Positions 16,683 through 24,780 of a stretch of 64,000 nucleotides of DNA are shown here, piece by piece. The first letter of the stretch is position 1; each line of letters starts with the position of its first letter. Position numbers and translations under genes: made by a program. The stretch is from Streptomyces sp. M41(2017) (GTDB lineage: Bacteria > Actinomycetota > Actinomycetes > Streptomycetales > Streptomycetaceae): the NCBI RefSeq assembly GCF_002078175.1, contig NZ_MWFK01000001.1, forward strand, positions 5,704,001 through 5,768,000, given 5' to 3'. Under the pieces are notes generated by a model. That model did not search any database. It was given only the letters and a program-made list of their open reading frames with translations, and was not told the origin of the DNA.

Positions 16683-17554
16683 CGGCCGACCTCCAGGTCC
16701 GCGAGATCCTCGGCGGTCAGCTTCAGCGTGCCCGCGTCGATGTTCTCCTCCAGGTGGGCGGGTGATCCCGTGCCGGGGATGAGGAGGATGTTCGGTGACC
16801 GGGCGAGCAGCCAGGCGAGGGCCACCTGCGGCACGGTCGCGCCGTGACGGGCGGCGACGGTGTCCAGTCGCTCGGCGGTGACGGGCTGGAAGCCGCCCAC
16901 CGGGAAGAAGGGCACATACGCGATGCCGGCAGCGGCGCAGGCGTCGACGAGGACGTCGTCGTCCCGTCGGGACAGGTTGTAGAGGTTCTGGACGCAGGCG
17001 ATCGGAGCGATCGCGCGCGCAGCCTCGAACTCCTCCAGCGTGACGTTGGAGACACCGAGGTGCCGGATGAGGCCCTCGTCGCGCAACGCGAGCAGGGCCT
17101 CCAGAGGATCCGCGAGGGAGGCGCCGGGCCGGTCGACGTCACCCATGCGCAGGTTCACCACGTCGAGCCGGTCCAGGCCCAGGGAGCGGAGGTTCGCCTC
17201 CACGCCGCGGCGCAGGTTGTCGGGGGTGAGGCCGGTCTTCCGGTCGGCGGGCAGCGCGATGTCGGCCCCCTCGACCAGCGCGCCCACCTTCGTCACGATC
17301 ACCAGGTCGTCCGGGTAGGGGTGCAGCGCCTCCCGGATCAGCTCGTTGGCGGCCACCCCGTCCCGGGCGTAGTAGTGCGAGGTGTCGAGATGGTTCACCC
17401 CACGCTCCACGGCGCGGCGCAGGACGCCGAGAGCGGTCTCCCGGTCCGGCCGGTCGCCCCGCGGCCAGCCGGTCAGCTTCATCGTCCCGTAACCGATGCG
17501 TGCGACGTTCAGGTCGCCGCCCAGTGCCCATCGTTCTGCTGTCACGATCATCAC
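16679..17554 (-). CDS. Aldo/keto reductase
   Basis: A 291-residue NADPH-dependent TIM-barrel oxidoreductase. The family tetrad is visible: Asp in GVNHLDTSHYYARDG (about 53-67), Tyr in the same segment, and Lys in LVIVTKVGALVEG. The usual catalytic His after strand 4 is replaced by an Asn-Leu-Arg sequence (LDVVNLRMGD), as in some bacterial AKR groups. The cofactor-binding end is AWLLARSPNILLIPGTGSPA followed by HLEENI. Two ATGs occur in tandem after AAGGTG; I keep the first. It overlaps the following membrane-protein gene by four bases. The substrate is unknown. Confidence 0.88.
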   Translation of the reverse strand: MMIVTAERWALGGDLNVARIGYGTMKLTGWPRGDRPDRETALGVLRRAVERGVNHLDTSHYYARDGVAANELIREALHPYPDDLVIVTKVGALVEGADIALPADRKTGLTPDNLRRGVEANLRSLGLDRLDVVNLRMGDVDRPGASLADPLEALLALRDEGLIRHLGVSNVTLEEFEAARAIAPIACVQNLYNLSRRDDDVLVDACAAAGIAYVPFFPVGGFQPVTAERLDTVAARHGATVPQVALAWLLARSPNILLIPGTGSPAHLEENIDAGTLKLTAEDLADLEVGR

Positions 17555-17680
17555 CTTAGTGGGCCGCGTTCAGGTGCGATCTTGTCGACCGGATCCGAAG
17601 AAGACGTCGAACGGGCGGCAGCTTCGGGTCGGTTGTGTTGCCGCCGTCATGATCAGCGGATCCGGGCGGTGGACGGACGA

Positions 17681-17730
17681 AGGGACGACGGCCGGGAGAC
17701 GCCCCGTGGCGTCTCCCGGACGTCGTCCCT
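17681..17730 (-). terminator. Strong terminator of metE
   Basis: A long near-perfect hairpin: AGGGACGACG at 17681-17690 pairs with CGTCGTCCCT at 17721-17730, and the inner arms (17692-17703 and 17708-17719) also pair, separated from the outer arms by a single mismatch. It begins 7 bases after the metE stop. Confidence 0.85.
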
Positions 17731-17736
17731 CGTGGG

Positions 17737-20055
17737 TCAGGACCCGGACAGCTCCGCGCGGACCGTGCGGGCCGCGGTGACCAGGTTCTCCAGAGAGGCT
17801 CGGGTCTCGGGCCAGCCGCGGGTCTTCAGCCCGCAGTCGGGGTTGACCCACAGGCGTTCGGCCGGGATGGCCTCAAGTCCCTTGCGCAGCAGGGCGGACG
17901 CCTCGTCGGCGCTCGGCACACGCGGTGAGTGGATGTCGTAGACCCCCGGGCCCGCCTCGCGCGGATAGCCGTGCTCGGCGAGTTCGCCGGCGACCTGCAT
18001 GTGGGACCGCGCGGCCTCCAGGCTGATGACGTCGGCGTCGAGGTCGTCGATCGCCTGGACGATGTCCCCGAACTCGGCGTAGCACATGTGGGTGTGGATC
18101 TGCGTGTCCGGCCGGACACCCGCGGTGGTGAGGCGGAACGCCTCGGTCGCCCAGTCCAGATAGGCGGGGCGGTCCGTCGCGCGCAGCGGCAGGGTCTCGC
18201 GCAGTGCGGGTTCGTCGACCTGGATCACCGAAGTGCCCGCCGCCTCCAGGTCGTTCACCTCGTCGCGCAGGGCGAGGGCGACCTGTCGGGCGGTGTCGCC
18301 GAGCGGCTGGTCGTCGCGGACGAAGGACCAGGCGAGCATCGTGACCGGCCCGGTGAGCATGCCCTTGACGGGCCGGTCGGTGAGCGACTGGGCGTACGTC
18401 GTCCAGCGCACCGTCATCGGCTCCGGGCGGGAGATGTCGCCGGCCAGGACCGGCGGCCGCACGTACCGGGTGCCGTAGGACTGGACCCAGCCGTGCTGCG
18501 TGGCCAGGTAGCCGGTGAGCTGTTCGGCGAAGTACTGCACCATGTCGTTGCGCTCGGCCTCGCCGTGCACGAGGACGTCCAGGCCGGTCTTCTCCTGGAA
18601 GGCGATGACCTCGCCGATCTCGCTCCTGATGCGCTCCTCGTATCCGGCGACGTCGGTGCGTCCGGTGCGCAGGTCGGCCCGGGCCGCGCGGAGTTCGGTG
18701 GTCTGGGGGAACGAGCCGATGGTGGTGGTCGGCAGCAGCGGGAGGCCGAGGTGGGCGCGCTGGGCGACGGTCCGTTCGGCGTAAGGCTGCGAGCGGTGGG
18801 AGTCGGTGGCCGTGATGGCGGCGGCGCGGGCGCGTACGGCGGGGTCGTGGGTGAGCGCCGAGCCCGTGCGGGCGGTGAGATCGGCCCGGTTGGCGGCGAG
18901 TTCGGTCGCGATGGCGTCCGTGCCGTGCGACAGCCCCCGGGCGAGCGTGACGATCTCGGCGGTCTTCTGGCGGGCGAAGGCGAGCCAGCGCAGGACCTGC
19001 GGTTCGATGGCGCGCTCGACGGCGGTGTCCAGAGGCACGTGCAGCAGCGAGCAGGAGGCGGCCACGTCGACCTGCCCGGCCAGACCCAGCAGGGTGCCCA
19101 GTGTGGCGAGCGACCTCTCCAGGTCGTTGACCCAGATGTTGCGGCCGTCGACGACCCCGGCGACGAGCCGCTTGCCCGGCACACCGCCGACGGCGGCGAG
19201 CGCGTCCAGGTTCGCGGCCGCCGCGTCGGTGAAGTCGAGGGCGAGTCCCTCGACCGGAGCCTTGGCGAGGACGGGCAGGGCTTCGCCGAGCCGGTCGAAG
19301 TACGACGCGACGAGCAGCTGCGGACGGTCGGTGCGAGCGCCGAGGACGCGGTAGGCGCGCTCGGCGGCGTTCAGTTCGGCGTGCGTACGGTCCTGGACGA
19401 GAGCGGGTTCGTCGAGCTGGACCCACGGGGCGCCTGCGGCACGCAGGTCGGCGAGCACCTCGGTGTAGACGGGCAGCAGCCGGTCCAGGAGGGTCAGCGG
19501 GTCGAAGTCCGCGGACACACCCGGGGCGGGCTTGGCGAGGAGCAGGTAGGTGATGGGGCCGACCAGGACGGGACGGGCCGACAGGCCGAGCCCCAGGGCC
19601 TCCTCGAGTTCGGCGACCTGCTTGGACGAGTCGGCGGTGAAGACGGTGTCGGGGCCCAACTCGGGGACCAGGTAGTGGTAGTTCGTGTCGAACCACTTGG
19701 TCATCTCCAGCGGCGCCACGTCCTGGGTGCCGCGGGCCATCGCGAAATAGCCGTCGAGGGCGTCGGCGGTGACGGCCTCCCGGTGACGCTCGGGGACGGC
19801 GCCGACCATGACGCTGGTGTCCAGGACGTGGTCGTAGTACGAGAAGTCGCCGGTCGGTACTTCGCCGATGCCGGCTTCGGCGAGCTGCCGCCAGGTGGAG
19901 CTGCGCAGTTCGGCCGCGGTGGCACGGAGGGCGTCGGCGCTGACACGGCCCTTCCAGTAGCCCTCGATCGCCTTCTTCAGTTCCCGGTTCGGACCCTGGC
20001 GGGGGTAGCCGTACACGGTGGCCCGTGCTGCCGCGGCTGCGGTCTTCGTGGTCAC
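17737..20055 (-). CDS. metE: Cobalamin-independent methionine synthase MetE
   Basis: A 772-residue 5-methyltetrahydropteroyltriglutamate-homocysteine methyltransferase, the usual length of the family. The N-terminal half (TVYGYPRQGPNRELKKAIEG) is the duplicated barrel. The C-terminal half has the zinc site as His and Cys in IHTHMCYAEFGD and Cys in WVNPDCGLKTRGW near the end, plus HGEAERNDMVQYFAEQL. It makes methionine without vitamin B12. The start is a GTG after a GAAGGAG ribosome-binding site; longer open frames upstream run through the riboswitch leader. Expression should be shut off by B12 through the leader, consistent with a B12-dependent MetH elsewhere in the genome. Confidence 0.97.
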   Translation of the reverse strand: MTTKTAAAAARATVYGYPRQGPNRELKKAIEGYWKGRVSADALRATAAELRSSTWRQLAEAGIGEVPTGDFSYYDHVLDTSVMVGAVPERHREAVTADALDGYFAMARGTQDVAPLEMTKWFDTNYHYLVPELGPDTVFTADSSKQVAELEEALGLGLSARPVLVGPITYLLLAKPAPGVSADFDPLTLLDRLLPVYTEVLADLRAAGAPWVQLDEPALVQDRTHAELNAAERAYRVLGARTDRPQLLVASYFDRLGEALPVLAKAPVEGLALDFTDAAAANLDALAAVGGVPGKRLVAGVVDGRNIWVNDLERSLATLGTLLGLAGQVDVAASCSLLHVPLDTAVERAIEPQVLRWLAFARQKTAEIVTLARGLSHGTDAIATELAANRADLTARTGSALTHDPAVRARAAAITATDSHRSQPYAERTVAQRAHLGLPLLPTTTIGSFPQTTELRAARADLRTGRTDVAGYEERIRSEIGEVIAFQEKTGLDVLVHGEAERNDMVQYFAEQLTGYLATQHGWVQSYGTRYVRPPVLAGDISRPEPMTVRWTTYAQSLTDRPVKGMLTGPVTMLAWSFVRDDQPLGDTARQVALALRDEVNDLEAAGTSVIQVDEPALRETLPLRATDRPAYLDWATEAFRLTTAGVRPDTQIHTHMCYAEFGDIVQAIDDLDADVISLEAARSHMQVAGELAEHGYPREAGPGVYDIHSPRVPSADEASALLRKGLEAIPAERLWVNPDCGLKTRGWPETRASLENLVTAARTVRAELSGS

Positions 20056-20221
20056 GGAAATCTCCTTCGCGAGATGTCTCCCTGGATCCCGATGGGAGCC
20101 GCGAGCGCGAAGGGTGACGTACCGGGCGGGAGGACGTGGCGCGCCGGAGCGCGGCCGTGCCGCCAGGTATGTACGCCGACCCGCCCACGAGGTCACCGGG
20201 ATGTCCGCACGCGATGGGTCG

Positions 20222-20440
20222 CGCACGGGCAGCGGGCAGGTCTTCGGACTCGCGGGCACGCCCTCCGGACGGAGGTCACCTACTGGCCGTCGCTTCCCAG
20301 ACCCGGCCGGGCCCAGTGCGTATGACGGCGGTCGTTCCCGCTCACCGCTGCGGGGCAGTCCCGGATTCCCACCGGGTTCCCTCTTACGACGCATCCCGCC
20401 TGGCGGACGGGGCGAACCAGCTGCGGACATCACCCTATGC
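20222..20440 (-). ncRNA. Cobalamin riboswitch
   Basis: Read on the minus strand, the metE leader has the B12-riboswitch core in order: GAGGGAACCCGGTG, GGAATCCGGGACTGCCCCGC, AGCGGTGA, then CTGGGAAGCGACGGCCAGTA and CGAGTCCGAAGACCTGCC. These are the conserved strands of the aptamer, including the B12 box. About 165 bases separate the aptamer from the metE GTG, leaving room for an expression platform. The boundaries are approximate. Confidence 0.93.
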
Positions 20441-20575
20441 GGACGGACGCCGTGCTGGGGAGAACGCCCACATCCCGGACGGTCGTACGCGACGCCCGGA
20501 TGGGGATCCGAGCACGTCAACGGGTGTACGGAGGGCGGCGGACGGCCCTGGAGACGCGCCCGCGCCCGCGTCCCG

Positions 20576-21760
20576 TCAGGCGGAAGGCCCGGGGAAGCCC
20601 CGGGTGCCGTCGAAGGCGAGTTTCGCGAACCGTTCGCCGATACGCCGGTGGGTGGCGGCGTCGGGGTGGAGCGCGTCGGGCAGCGGCAGTTCGACGGCAT
20701 CGGCCTCTCCGTACAACTCCCGTCCGTCGAGGTAGTACAGGTTCGGGTCCGCGGCGGCCCGCTGCTCCACGATCCCGGCGAGTTCGGCACGGATGATCTG
20801 GAGCGTCAGCTTTCCGCTCGCGCGCTCGGCGGGGTCGCCGGCGGCGCGGAACCGCAGTCGTCCGCTGCTCAGCGCCGTGAGGTCCGGCAGGCTCGGGCCG
20901 GGCGTGTCCTCGTGGATCGGGCACAGGATGGGGGAGAGGACCAGCAGCGGTGCGGTGGGGTGGCCCTCGCGGACGGTGTCCAGGAAGCCGTGCACGGCGG
21001 GCGTGAAGGCCCGCAGTCGCATCAGGTCCGTGTTGACGACGTTGATGCCCAGCTTGACGCTGATGAGGTCGGCGGGGGTGTCGCGCAGGGTACGGGCGGT
21101 GAACGGGTCCAGCAGGGCGCTGCCGGCCAGTCCCAGGTTGATGAGTTCCACCCCGGCCAGCGAGGCGGCCAGTGCGGGCCAGGTCGTGCTGGGGCTCGCG
21201 GCGTCGGAGCCCTGGCTGATCGAACTGCCGTGATGCAGCCACACCGAGCGGCCGTGGTCCGGCGTGGGCTCGACGGGGGCGTCGGTGCGCAGGGCCACGA
21301 GTTCGGCGGTCTCGTTGTGCGGCAGCCAGATCTCGACGTCCTTCGGGCCGTCGGGCAGGTCCGTGAAACGAACGGTGCCGACCGGGCCGGGTGTGGTCGT
21401 CGCCGAGCCCGTGGTCATGTCGAGGGTGAGCGTGTTGCCGCCCGATGCGGTCGACCCATCCAGAAGGCGCCCGTCGACCACGAGGTCGTACCGCCCGTCG
21501 GGCCGTGGCGGGGCGCCCACGTAGACCCGCTTGGTCGGGAGGGTGTCCAGCTCGATGGTCGTGGCGCGCGTGCTGAAGGCCAGCCGAACGCCCGAGGGCT
21601 GGGCCTCCGCCATGGCCAGTTGAGCGTCGGCGCACTGGGCGCGGGCCCGGGCGGGCAGCCGGTGGGGCAGCAGACCGACGGCGGTGCGCTCCAGCTCGAT
21701 GGCGCCCCGCACCAGGTCGGCGGTGACGGGTGTGGTGATCCGGTCGTGCTCGCTCTGCAT
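20576..21760 (-). CDS. SGNH/GDSL-type hydrolase
   Basis: A 394-residue protein. The N-terminal 180 residues are a beta-rich domain (TTIELDTLPTKRVYVG, DLVVDGRLLDGSTASGGNTL). The C-terminal part is an SGNH hydrolase: the catalytic Ser is in SVWLHHGSSISQGSDA, the Gly block in VELINLGLAGSALLDP, Asn in ISVKLGINVVNTDLM, and the Asp-x-x-His pair in PLPDALHPDAATHRRIGERF near the end. The GSS replaces the usual GDS. This two-domain layout resembles carbohydrate or lipid esterases. No signal peptide is seen from the ATG at 21760, so it is probably cytoplasmic. It lies just downstream of the TetR gene, with a gap of 100 bases, and may be cotranscribed. Confidence 0.82.
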   Translation of the reverse strand: MQSEHDRITTPVTADLVRGAIELERTAVGLLPHRLPARARAQCADAQLAMAEAQPSGVRLAFSTRATTIELDTLPTKRVYVGAPPRPDGRYDLVVDGRLLDGSTASGGNTLTLDMTTGSATTTPGPVGTVRFTDLPDGPKDVEIWLPHNETAELVALRTDAPVEPTPDHGRSVWLHHGSSISQGSDAASPSTTWPALAASLAGVELINLGLAGSALLDPFTARTLRDTPADLISVKLGINVVNTDLMRLRAFTPAVHGFLDTVREGHPTAPLLVLSPILCPIHEDTPGPSLPDLTALSSGRLRFRAAGDPAERASGKLTLQIIRAELAGIVEQRAAADPNLYYLDGRELYGEADAVELPLPDALHPDAATHRRIGERFAKLAFDGTRGFPGPSA

Positions 21761-21860
21761 GATGATCTGAGCCTGTCGTTCGGGGGATTCGTACGGTGCC
21801 GACGCTGCGGAACCCGGCGAGCGCTGTCTGCCGGTGAACCCGTCGGTCCTGCCGCCTCGG

Positions 21861-22430
21861 TCAGGGCGCGGGCCAGTTCCGCAGCAGGGAGTCCAGGGCG
21901 TCCAGGACGCGTGACCAGCTCTCCTGCGAGTCCGGGGCGCTGTGACTGAACCCGCCCGACATCTCCAGACTGACGTAGCCGTGGAAGACGCTCCCGAGCA
22001 TGCGGACCGCATGGGTCTGGTCGGGTTCCACCAGGTCGTAGCCCCGCAGGATCGCCCGCGTCATCTGTGAGTGCCGCCCGCCCGCGCTGGCGGCGGCCGC
22101 CTCCGGGTCCAGCCGCAGCTGCGCCGCGGCATAGCGGCCCGGGTGCTCGCGTGCGTAGTCGCGGTAGACGTTCGCGAAGGCGGTCAGGGCGTCCTTCCCG
22201 GCGCGTCCGGCCAGGGCTGTCGCCCCACGGTCGGCGAGCTCGTCGAGGGCGAGCAGGGCGATCCGTGTCTTGAGGTCGTGCGAGCTCTTCACATGCGAGT
22301 AGAGACTCGCGACCTTGACGTCGAACTGCCTGGCCAGCGCAGAGACGGTCACCTGGTCGAAGCCGACCTCGTCGGCCAGCTCGGCTCCCGCCCGCGTCAG
22401 ACGTTCCGTGGTCAGTCCTGCACGAACCAT
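21861..22430 (-). CDS. TetR family transcriptional regulator
   Basis: A 189-residue repressor. The N-terminal HTH is LTTERLTRAGAELADEVGFD (about 5-24) followed by QVTVSALARQFDVKVASLYS and HVKSSHDLKTRIALLALDEL. The C-terminal ligand domain has the WHG-type features of one TetR subgroup (DYAREHPGRYAAAQ, RMLGSVFHGYVSLEMSGGFS). It is transcribed away from the FBP-domain gene, and a perfect 10-base inverted repeat sits in the 71-base gap. It probably represses itself and that gene, perhaps also the SGNH hydrolase downstream of it. Confidence 0.92.
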   Translation of the reverse strand: MVRAGLTTERLTRAGAELADEVGFDQVTVSALARQFDVKVASLYSHVKSSHDLKTRIALLALDELADRGATALAGRAGKDALTAFANVYRDYAREHPGRYAAAQLRLDPEAAAASAGGRHSQMTRAILRGYDLVEPDQTHAVRMLGSVFHGYVSLEMSGGFSHSAPDSQESWSRVLDALDSLLRNWPAP

Positions 22431-22463
22431 AGTGATCCTCTCTTCCGGCAGAACTGATTATGC

Positions 22464-22488
22464 ATTTGCCTAATAGGTTTAGGCAAAT
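22464..22488. promoter_or_regulatory. TetR operator (perfect palindrome)
   Basis: ATTTGCCTAA at 22464-22473 and TTAGGCAAAT at 22479-22488 form a perfect 10-base inverted repeat with a five-base spacer. It lies between the divergent TetR and FBP genes and 14 bases before the FBP start. The A/T-rich island in GC-rich DNA supports an operator-promoter. Confidence 0.85.
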
Positions 22489-22501
22489 TAGCGTAGGTGT
22501 C

Positions 22502-22993
22502 ATGAAGCCGTTGACCGAGCAAGAGATCCGTGCCGCCTTCGTGAACTGCACGAAGGGCGAGGCGAAGCGCCTCTCCGTCCCGCGCGACCTGGCCGACCGC
22601 CCCTGGGACGACCTCGACTACCTCGGCTGGCGCGACCCCCAGTCACCCGAACGCACCTACATCGTCGTCGAGTTGGACGGCGGCCTCCGCGCGCTGGCCC
22701 TGCGCTGCCCCGCCCAGACCTCCGGGCATATGCGCCGCAGCATGTGCTCGCTGTGCGTGACCACCCACACCGGAGGCGTGTCCCTCATGGTCGCGCCCAA
22801 GGCGGGCAAGCAGGGGCAGCAGGGCAACTCGGTGGGCGCCTACATATGCAGCGACCTCGCCTGCTCGCTGTATGTGCGCGGCAAGCGCGACGCGGGCGTC
22901 GGCGGACGGATGCACGAGTCGCTGACCCTGGAGGAGAAGATCCAGCGCACCGTGACGAACCTGGCGGCGTTCGTCGCCAAGGTGACGGCATGA
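22502..22993 (+). CDS. FBP-domain (FusB-like, EF-G binding) zinc protein
   Basis: A 163-residue protein. The C-terminal half matches the treble-clef zinc finger of elongation factor G-binding proteins (FBP/FusB C-terminal domain): CSLC near residue 80 and ICSDLACSLYVRGKRD near 115-130 supply four Cys. The N-terminal half (MKPLTEQEIRAAFVNCTKGE, RPWDDLDYLGWRDP) matches bacterial FBP-family proteins. FusB-type proteins release stalled EF-G from ribosomes and can give fusidic acid resistance; whether this one does is inference. It is divergent from a TetR repressor with a palindromic operator directly before it, suggesting induction by a small molecule. The start ATG is at 22502. Confidence 0.82.
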   Translation: MKPLTEQEIRAAFVNCTKGEAKRLSVPRDLADRPWDDLDYLGWRDPQSPERTYIVVELDGGLRALALRCPAQTSGHMRRSMCSLCVTTHTGGVSLMVAPKAGKQGQQGNSVGAYICSDLACSLYVRGKRDAGVGGRMHESLTLEEKIQRTVTNLAAFVAKVTA

Positions 22994-23140
22994 GGGACAC
23001 ATGGTCTTCCCGGGCCGCGGCTCGGGAAGGTGCCGGGCGCGGGGAGACGGAGAGCTGAGGCGCGACGCCGTGCCCGTCCGGGCGCGGCGAGGCGTAACGG
23101 TTCCCCGTTCCTCGCGGACCGGGTGCCTGACGTCGGACGG

Positions 23141-23896
23141 TCAGCCGGCGCTGGCCTCCACGGGCTGCTCGGTGCTCGCCGCGGTGGCCGCCGGCTTGTG
23201 GCCGTCGGTCGCCGTGTAGAAGACGGACGTGCCCTGCTTGGCACGGTGGGCGTGGCTCTTCGCCACGAGGTTCTCCAGCGTGGTGCGCACGACATTCGTC
23301 TGGATACGGCGGTCGGGGTGGGTCTTGCCCAGCGCCGTGGACACCTCCGCGGCCGAACGGGGCTCACCCTGGGCGGTGAGGTAGCCGCGGATCAGCTCGA
23401 CGAGGGTGGGCTGACCCGAGACGGCCTTGGCCGCGGGCTTCTTGACGGAAGCGGCCTTGGCGCCGGACGACTTCGCATCCGCGGTCTTCGCAGCCCCGGT
23501 CTTCGCGTCGGACGCCTTGGCGGCGACCGTCTTCGACGCGACATCCTTCGCACTGCCGGCGGTCTTGGCGCGCGACCGGGTGCCCTTGGCGTCAGTGGTC
23601 TTCGCGGCCTTGGCCGCCTTGGCCGGGCTCGTCGCCCTGGCGGCGGACTTCTGCTGGGGCACGGACGGCGCCGCGGGCTTGACCGCCTTGGTGGGGACGG
23701 CCTTCTCCGTGACACCGAGGGCCTGGTGGAGGCTCGTCAGGACGGAGTGGTCGTGGCGCAGCGCGTTCAACTGCTCCTGGAGGGCGTCGATCTCCGCACC
23801 GATGCGCTCCTGCTCCTTGGTGTTGCGGTCCAGGTCGCCGATGACCTGGGCCGTGTACTGCGATGTCAGCTCGGTGGAGGACGTGGTGTCGGGCAT
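23141..23896 (-). CDS. Coiled-coil / Lys-Ala-rich / winged-helix-like protein
   Basis: A 251-residue protein with three parts. Residues about 10-55 form a coiled coil (LTSQYTAQVIGDLDRNTKEQ and on to EQLNALRHDHSVLTSLHQAL). Residues about 70-170 are a low-complexity linker of Lys, Ala, Ser and Thr resembling histone-H1 tails. Residues about 172-230 are compact and helical (PTLVELIRGYLTAQGEPRSA, then TNVVRTTLENLVAKSHAHRA and GTSVFYTA), consistent with a winged helix of the kind that separates conserved promoter proteins. A dimeric DNA-binding protein is the simplest reading, acting as a regulator or nucleoid protein. No family name can be given with confidence. Confidence 0.65.
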   Translation of the reverse strand: MPDTTSSTELTSQYTAQVIGDLDRNTKEQERIGAEIDALQEQLNALRHDHSVLTSLHQALGVTEKAVPTKAVKPAAPSVPQQKSAARATSPAKAAKAAKTTDAKGTRSRAKTAGSAKDVASKTVAAKASDAKTGAAKTADAKSSGAKAASVKKPAAKAVSGQPTLVELIRGYLTAQGEPRSAAEVSTALGKTHPDRRIQTNVVRTTLENLVAKSHAHRAKQGTSVFYTATDGHKPAATAASTEQPVEASAG

Positions 23897-24230
23897 GGTG
23901 TGACCTTTCGTCGGTGCACGACCGCCACATGAACACACATGGAGCGGCCGGAGGGCGAGGCGCGTCCTGGCGACCGCGCTGGAGGACGGGGCGCGCAGCC
24001 GCACCTGCTGCGTCGTGCCCCGGCCTACCGATAGTACGGACAGGGGGCACCTGTTGTTCCCGTCGCGCGAAGGTTGGCCCCCGGGAGAGGGTGACTTGTG
24101 GCGCGGGATTGACTTCCTCACGGCCGATGTGGGTGCCGGCGGCGGCCCCGCCCGAGTGTGTGGGCGTCTTTCGGGTACCCGAGTTCCACGGCACGGTAGG
24201 CATGAAGGAAATGGGAGCGAGGACAGGTAC
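23897..24230. other. Divergent intergenic stretch
   Basis: Separates the leftward K/A-rich gene from the rightward ATPase gene and should carry both promoters. I see no convincing operator or reading frame. Confidence 0.4.
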
Positions 24231-24650
24231 ATGGCGGTCAAGGCGATGGGCTGGGCGCACTCGTTCCCGGTCTCCGGCGGCGTGAGGGCCGGACGACAGT
24301 GGACCCGCAGGCACCTGGAGTCCCTGCCCTGGACGGCCCAGGAACCCGACACGGTGGACGCCGTCGTCCTGACGGTGTCCGAACTCCTCACCAACGCGCA
24401 CATCCACGCGCGCAGCGACGCGGCTCTGGTCCTCACCTGGGACGGCGACTGCCTCCATGTGAGCGTCCACGACGAGGACCCCACCCTGCCCCGCCAGCGC
24501 GATCCGGAACCGGGCGCGGTCTCCGGCCGGGGCGTGGGCATCGTGCAGATGCTCGCGGACGACTGGGGTATGAAGTGCCAGCGTCACGGCAAGACGGTGA
24601 CGGCCTGTTTCCGCCCGGAGAGCGCCCACCAGCAGGGTGACGGCGGCTGA
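24231..24650 (+). CDS. ATP-binding anti-sigma-type regulator (HATPase_c)
   Basis: A 139-residue single-domain GHKL ATPase of the Streptomyces RsbW/SpoIIAB-like group. The N box is VLTVSELLTNAHIHA (Glu and Asn), the G1 box is VSVHDEDP, and the G2 box is GRGVGIVQMLADDWG. These proteins usually bind and inhibit a sigma factor or phosphorylate an antagonist. No sigma factor or antagonist is adjacent, although a STAS-like protein lies at 15569. The ATG at 24231 starts the conserved region. A strong hairpin follows the gene. Confidence 0.85.
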   Translation: MAVKAMGWAHSFPVSGGVRAGRQWTRRHLESLPWTAQEPDTVDAVVLTVSELLTNAHIHARSDAALVLTWDGDCLHVSVHDEDPTLPRQRDPEPGAVSGRGVGIVQMLADDWGMKCQRHGKTVTACFRPESAHQQGDGG

Positions 24651-24730
24651 GCGCTCACCCTCTCGCACGGAGTCGGCCCGCTCGGGACGCCGGTGCGAAC
24701 AGGCCGACCTTCAGGATGCGGTCACATGAA

Positions 24731-24777
24731 CACGCCGGGTGGGGAGCCGAGTCGACATCGGCTCCCCACCCGGCGTG
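24731..24777. terminator. Bidirectional terminator hairpin
   Basis: Perfect 20-base arms at 24731-24750 and 24758-24777 with a seven-base loop, between the ends of the convergent ATPase and GH78-like genes. Confidence 0.9.
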
Positions 24778-24780
24778 CTC

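Noticed and set aside
17929-20325. 798-codon plus-strand frame
   Set aside because: Antisense shadow of metE caused by codon bias.
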